This document shows, in pieces, positions 63,782-64,000 of a stretch of 64,000 nt of DNA. The stretch comes from Thermaerobacter subterraneus DSM 13965 (lineage in GTDB: Bacteria; Bacillota; Sulfobacillia; Thermaerobacterales; Thermaerobacteraceae). Below the pieces are notes generated by a model. The model was given only the letters and a program-made list of their open reading frames with translations, ran no database searches and was not told the origin of the DNA. Numbering within the stretch: position 1 is the first letter of the stretch; every line of letters starts with the position of its first letter. The DNA lies in NCBI RefSeq assembly GCF_000183545.2, contig NZ_JH976535.1, positions 1,551,837 to 1,615,836 of the forward strand. The letters are read 5' to 3'. A program made the position numbers and the translations under genes.

Positions 63782-64000
63782 CTAGCCGGCTGCCTCGCCC
63801 TGCGGACCGGAGGGGGATTCCGCCGCCCGCCGGTCCCGCAGGCGCCGGTAGGCCGGCTCCAGGTAGCGCTCGTAGAGGTCCGGTCGCAGATACCCCGGGA
63901 AACCGGCGCGCCGGCGGTATTCCCGCAAGCGCACCAGATCCAGGTCGGCCACCACCACCTCGGCCCGGTTCCAGGTGCGCGCCTGCGCCAGCACCCCATC
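63782..64000 (-). CDS. Carbon-nitrogen hydrolase (nitrilase superfamily), C-terminal fragment
   Basis: The frame is open to the right edge. The visible 72 residues, DGVLAQARTWNRAEVVVADLDLVRLREYRRR and GYLRPDLYERYLEP, match the C-terminal end of nitrilase/amidohydrolase-family enzymes, where a VVVAeiDL strand and an RRPdlY motif follow the active-site domain. The catalytic Glu-Lys-Cys residues would lie beyond the window, so substrate and activity cannot be judged. Confidence 0.7.
   Translation of the reverse strand, partial: DGVLAQARTWNRAEVVVADLDLVRLREYRRRAGFPGYLRPDLYERYLEPAYRRLRDRRAAESPSGPQGEAAG

Overview
The window is about 72% GC, yet its gene content is that of a spore-forming Bacillota. 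It carries a sigma-I/RsgI pair, BofC-, YunB-, YtxC- and YwhD-like proteins, an SspF-type small acid-soluble spore protein, a GerD-like lipoprotein, T-box leaders on pheS and thrS, KtrAB and a ruvCAB-queA-tgt-yajC block. High GC, many GTG/TTG starts with strong GGAGG ribosome binding sites, and Pro/Ala/Gly-rich linkers in housekeeping proteins point to a thermophilic high-GC Firmicute such as Thermaerobacter. That genus assignment is inference; no rRNA lies in the window.

Layout. (1) 1-4478, minus: glutamate dehydrogenase, a biotin-dependent carboxyltransferase of the propionyl-CoA carboxylase/methylmalonyl-CoA decarboxylase type, a small accessory subunit, and the start of its biotin carrier protein (cut by the left edge). 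(2) 4774-19017, minus: tyrS, yunB, cysK, yebC, a bofC-like gene, ruvC-ruvA-ruvB, a DUF2905 gene, sigI-rsgI, queA, tgt and yajC, serving translation fidelity, recombination, tRNA queuosine and envelope/spore functions. (3) 19254-22475, plus: a class A penicillin-binding protein, separated by a 34-bp perfect palindrome from the convergent mutS2. (4) 22670-34082, minus: mutS2, paiB, a polX homologue lacking its polymerase carboxylates, zapA, pheT and pheS. A T-box leader precedes pheS, and a tiny yqzL-like gene lies upstream of the leader. (5) 34287-39772: a zinc-ribbon protein (plus), then on minus a 2'-O-methyltransferase, ktrA, ktrB and infC-rpmI-rplT behind a consensus promoter and an attenuator-bearing leader. 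infC appears to start at ATC. (6) 39785-41075: an insertion sequence with 58-bp imperfect ends, abutting the infC promoter. (7) 41136-47649, minus: oppA-oppB-oppC (no ATPase genes) and thrS under a T-box. (8) 47797-56630: DUF445, ytxC-like (apparently frameshifted), ywhD-like, an HtrA-type protease with a CtsR-like operator, five singly transcribed tRNA genes (Val-GAC, Cys, Gly, Phe, Val-UAC), pepF and a DUF1540 protein. (9) 56915-64000: a PPC-domain protein, a membrane protein, nfu, an unusually long spore DNA-binding protein, DUF441, two half-size TSUP permeases, acylphosphatase, an orphan gene, a GerD-like lipoprotein and the C-terminus of a carbon-nitrogen hydrolase.

The most unexpected signals are these: a 9- to 12-base motif (GGTTCGTCC, extended GCCGGTTCGTCC) found at least 18 times and enriched between genes; an ATC start codon for infC; a PolX homologue without catalytic carboxylates; a spore DNA-binding protein with a 140-residue Pro/Ala tail; and short perfect or near-perfect tandem repeats at the 5' ends of two tRNA genes. 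No CRISPR array, prophage or defence island was seen.
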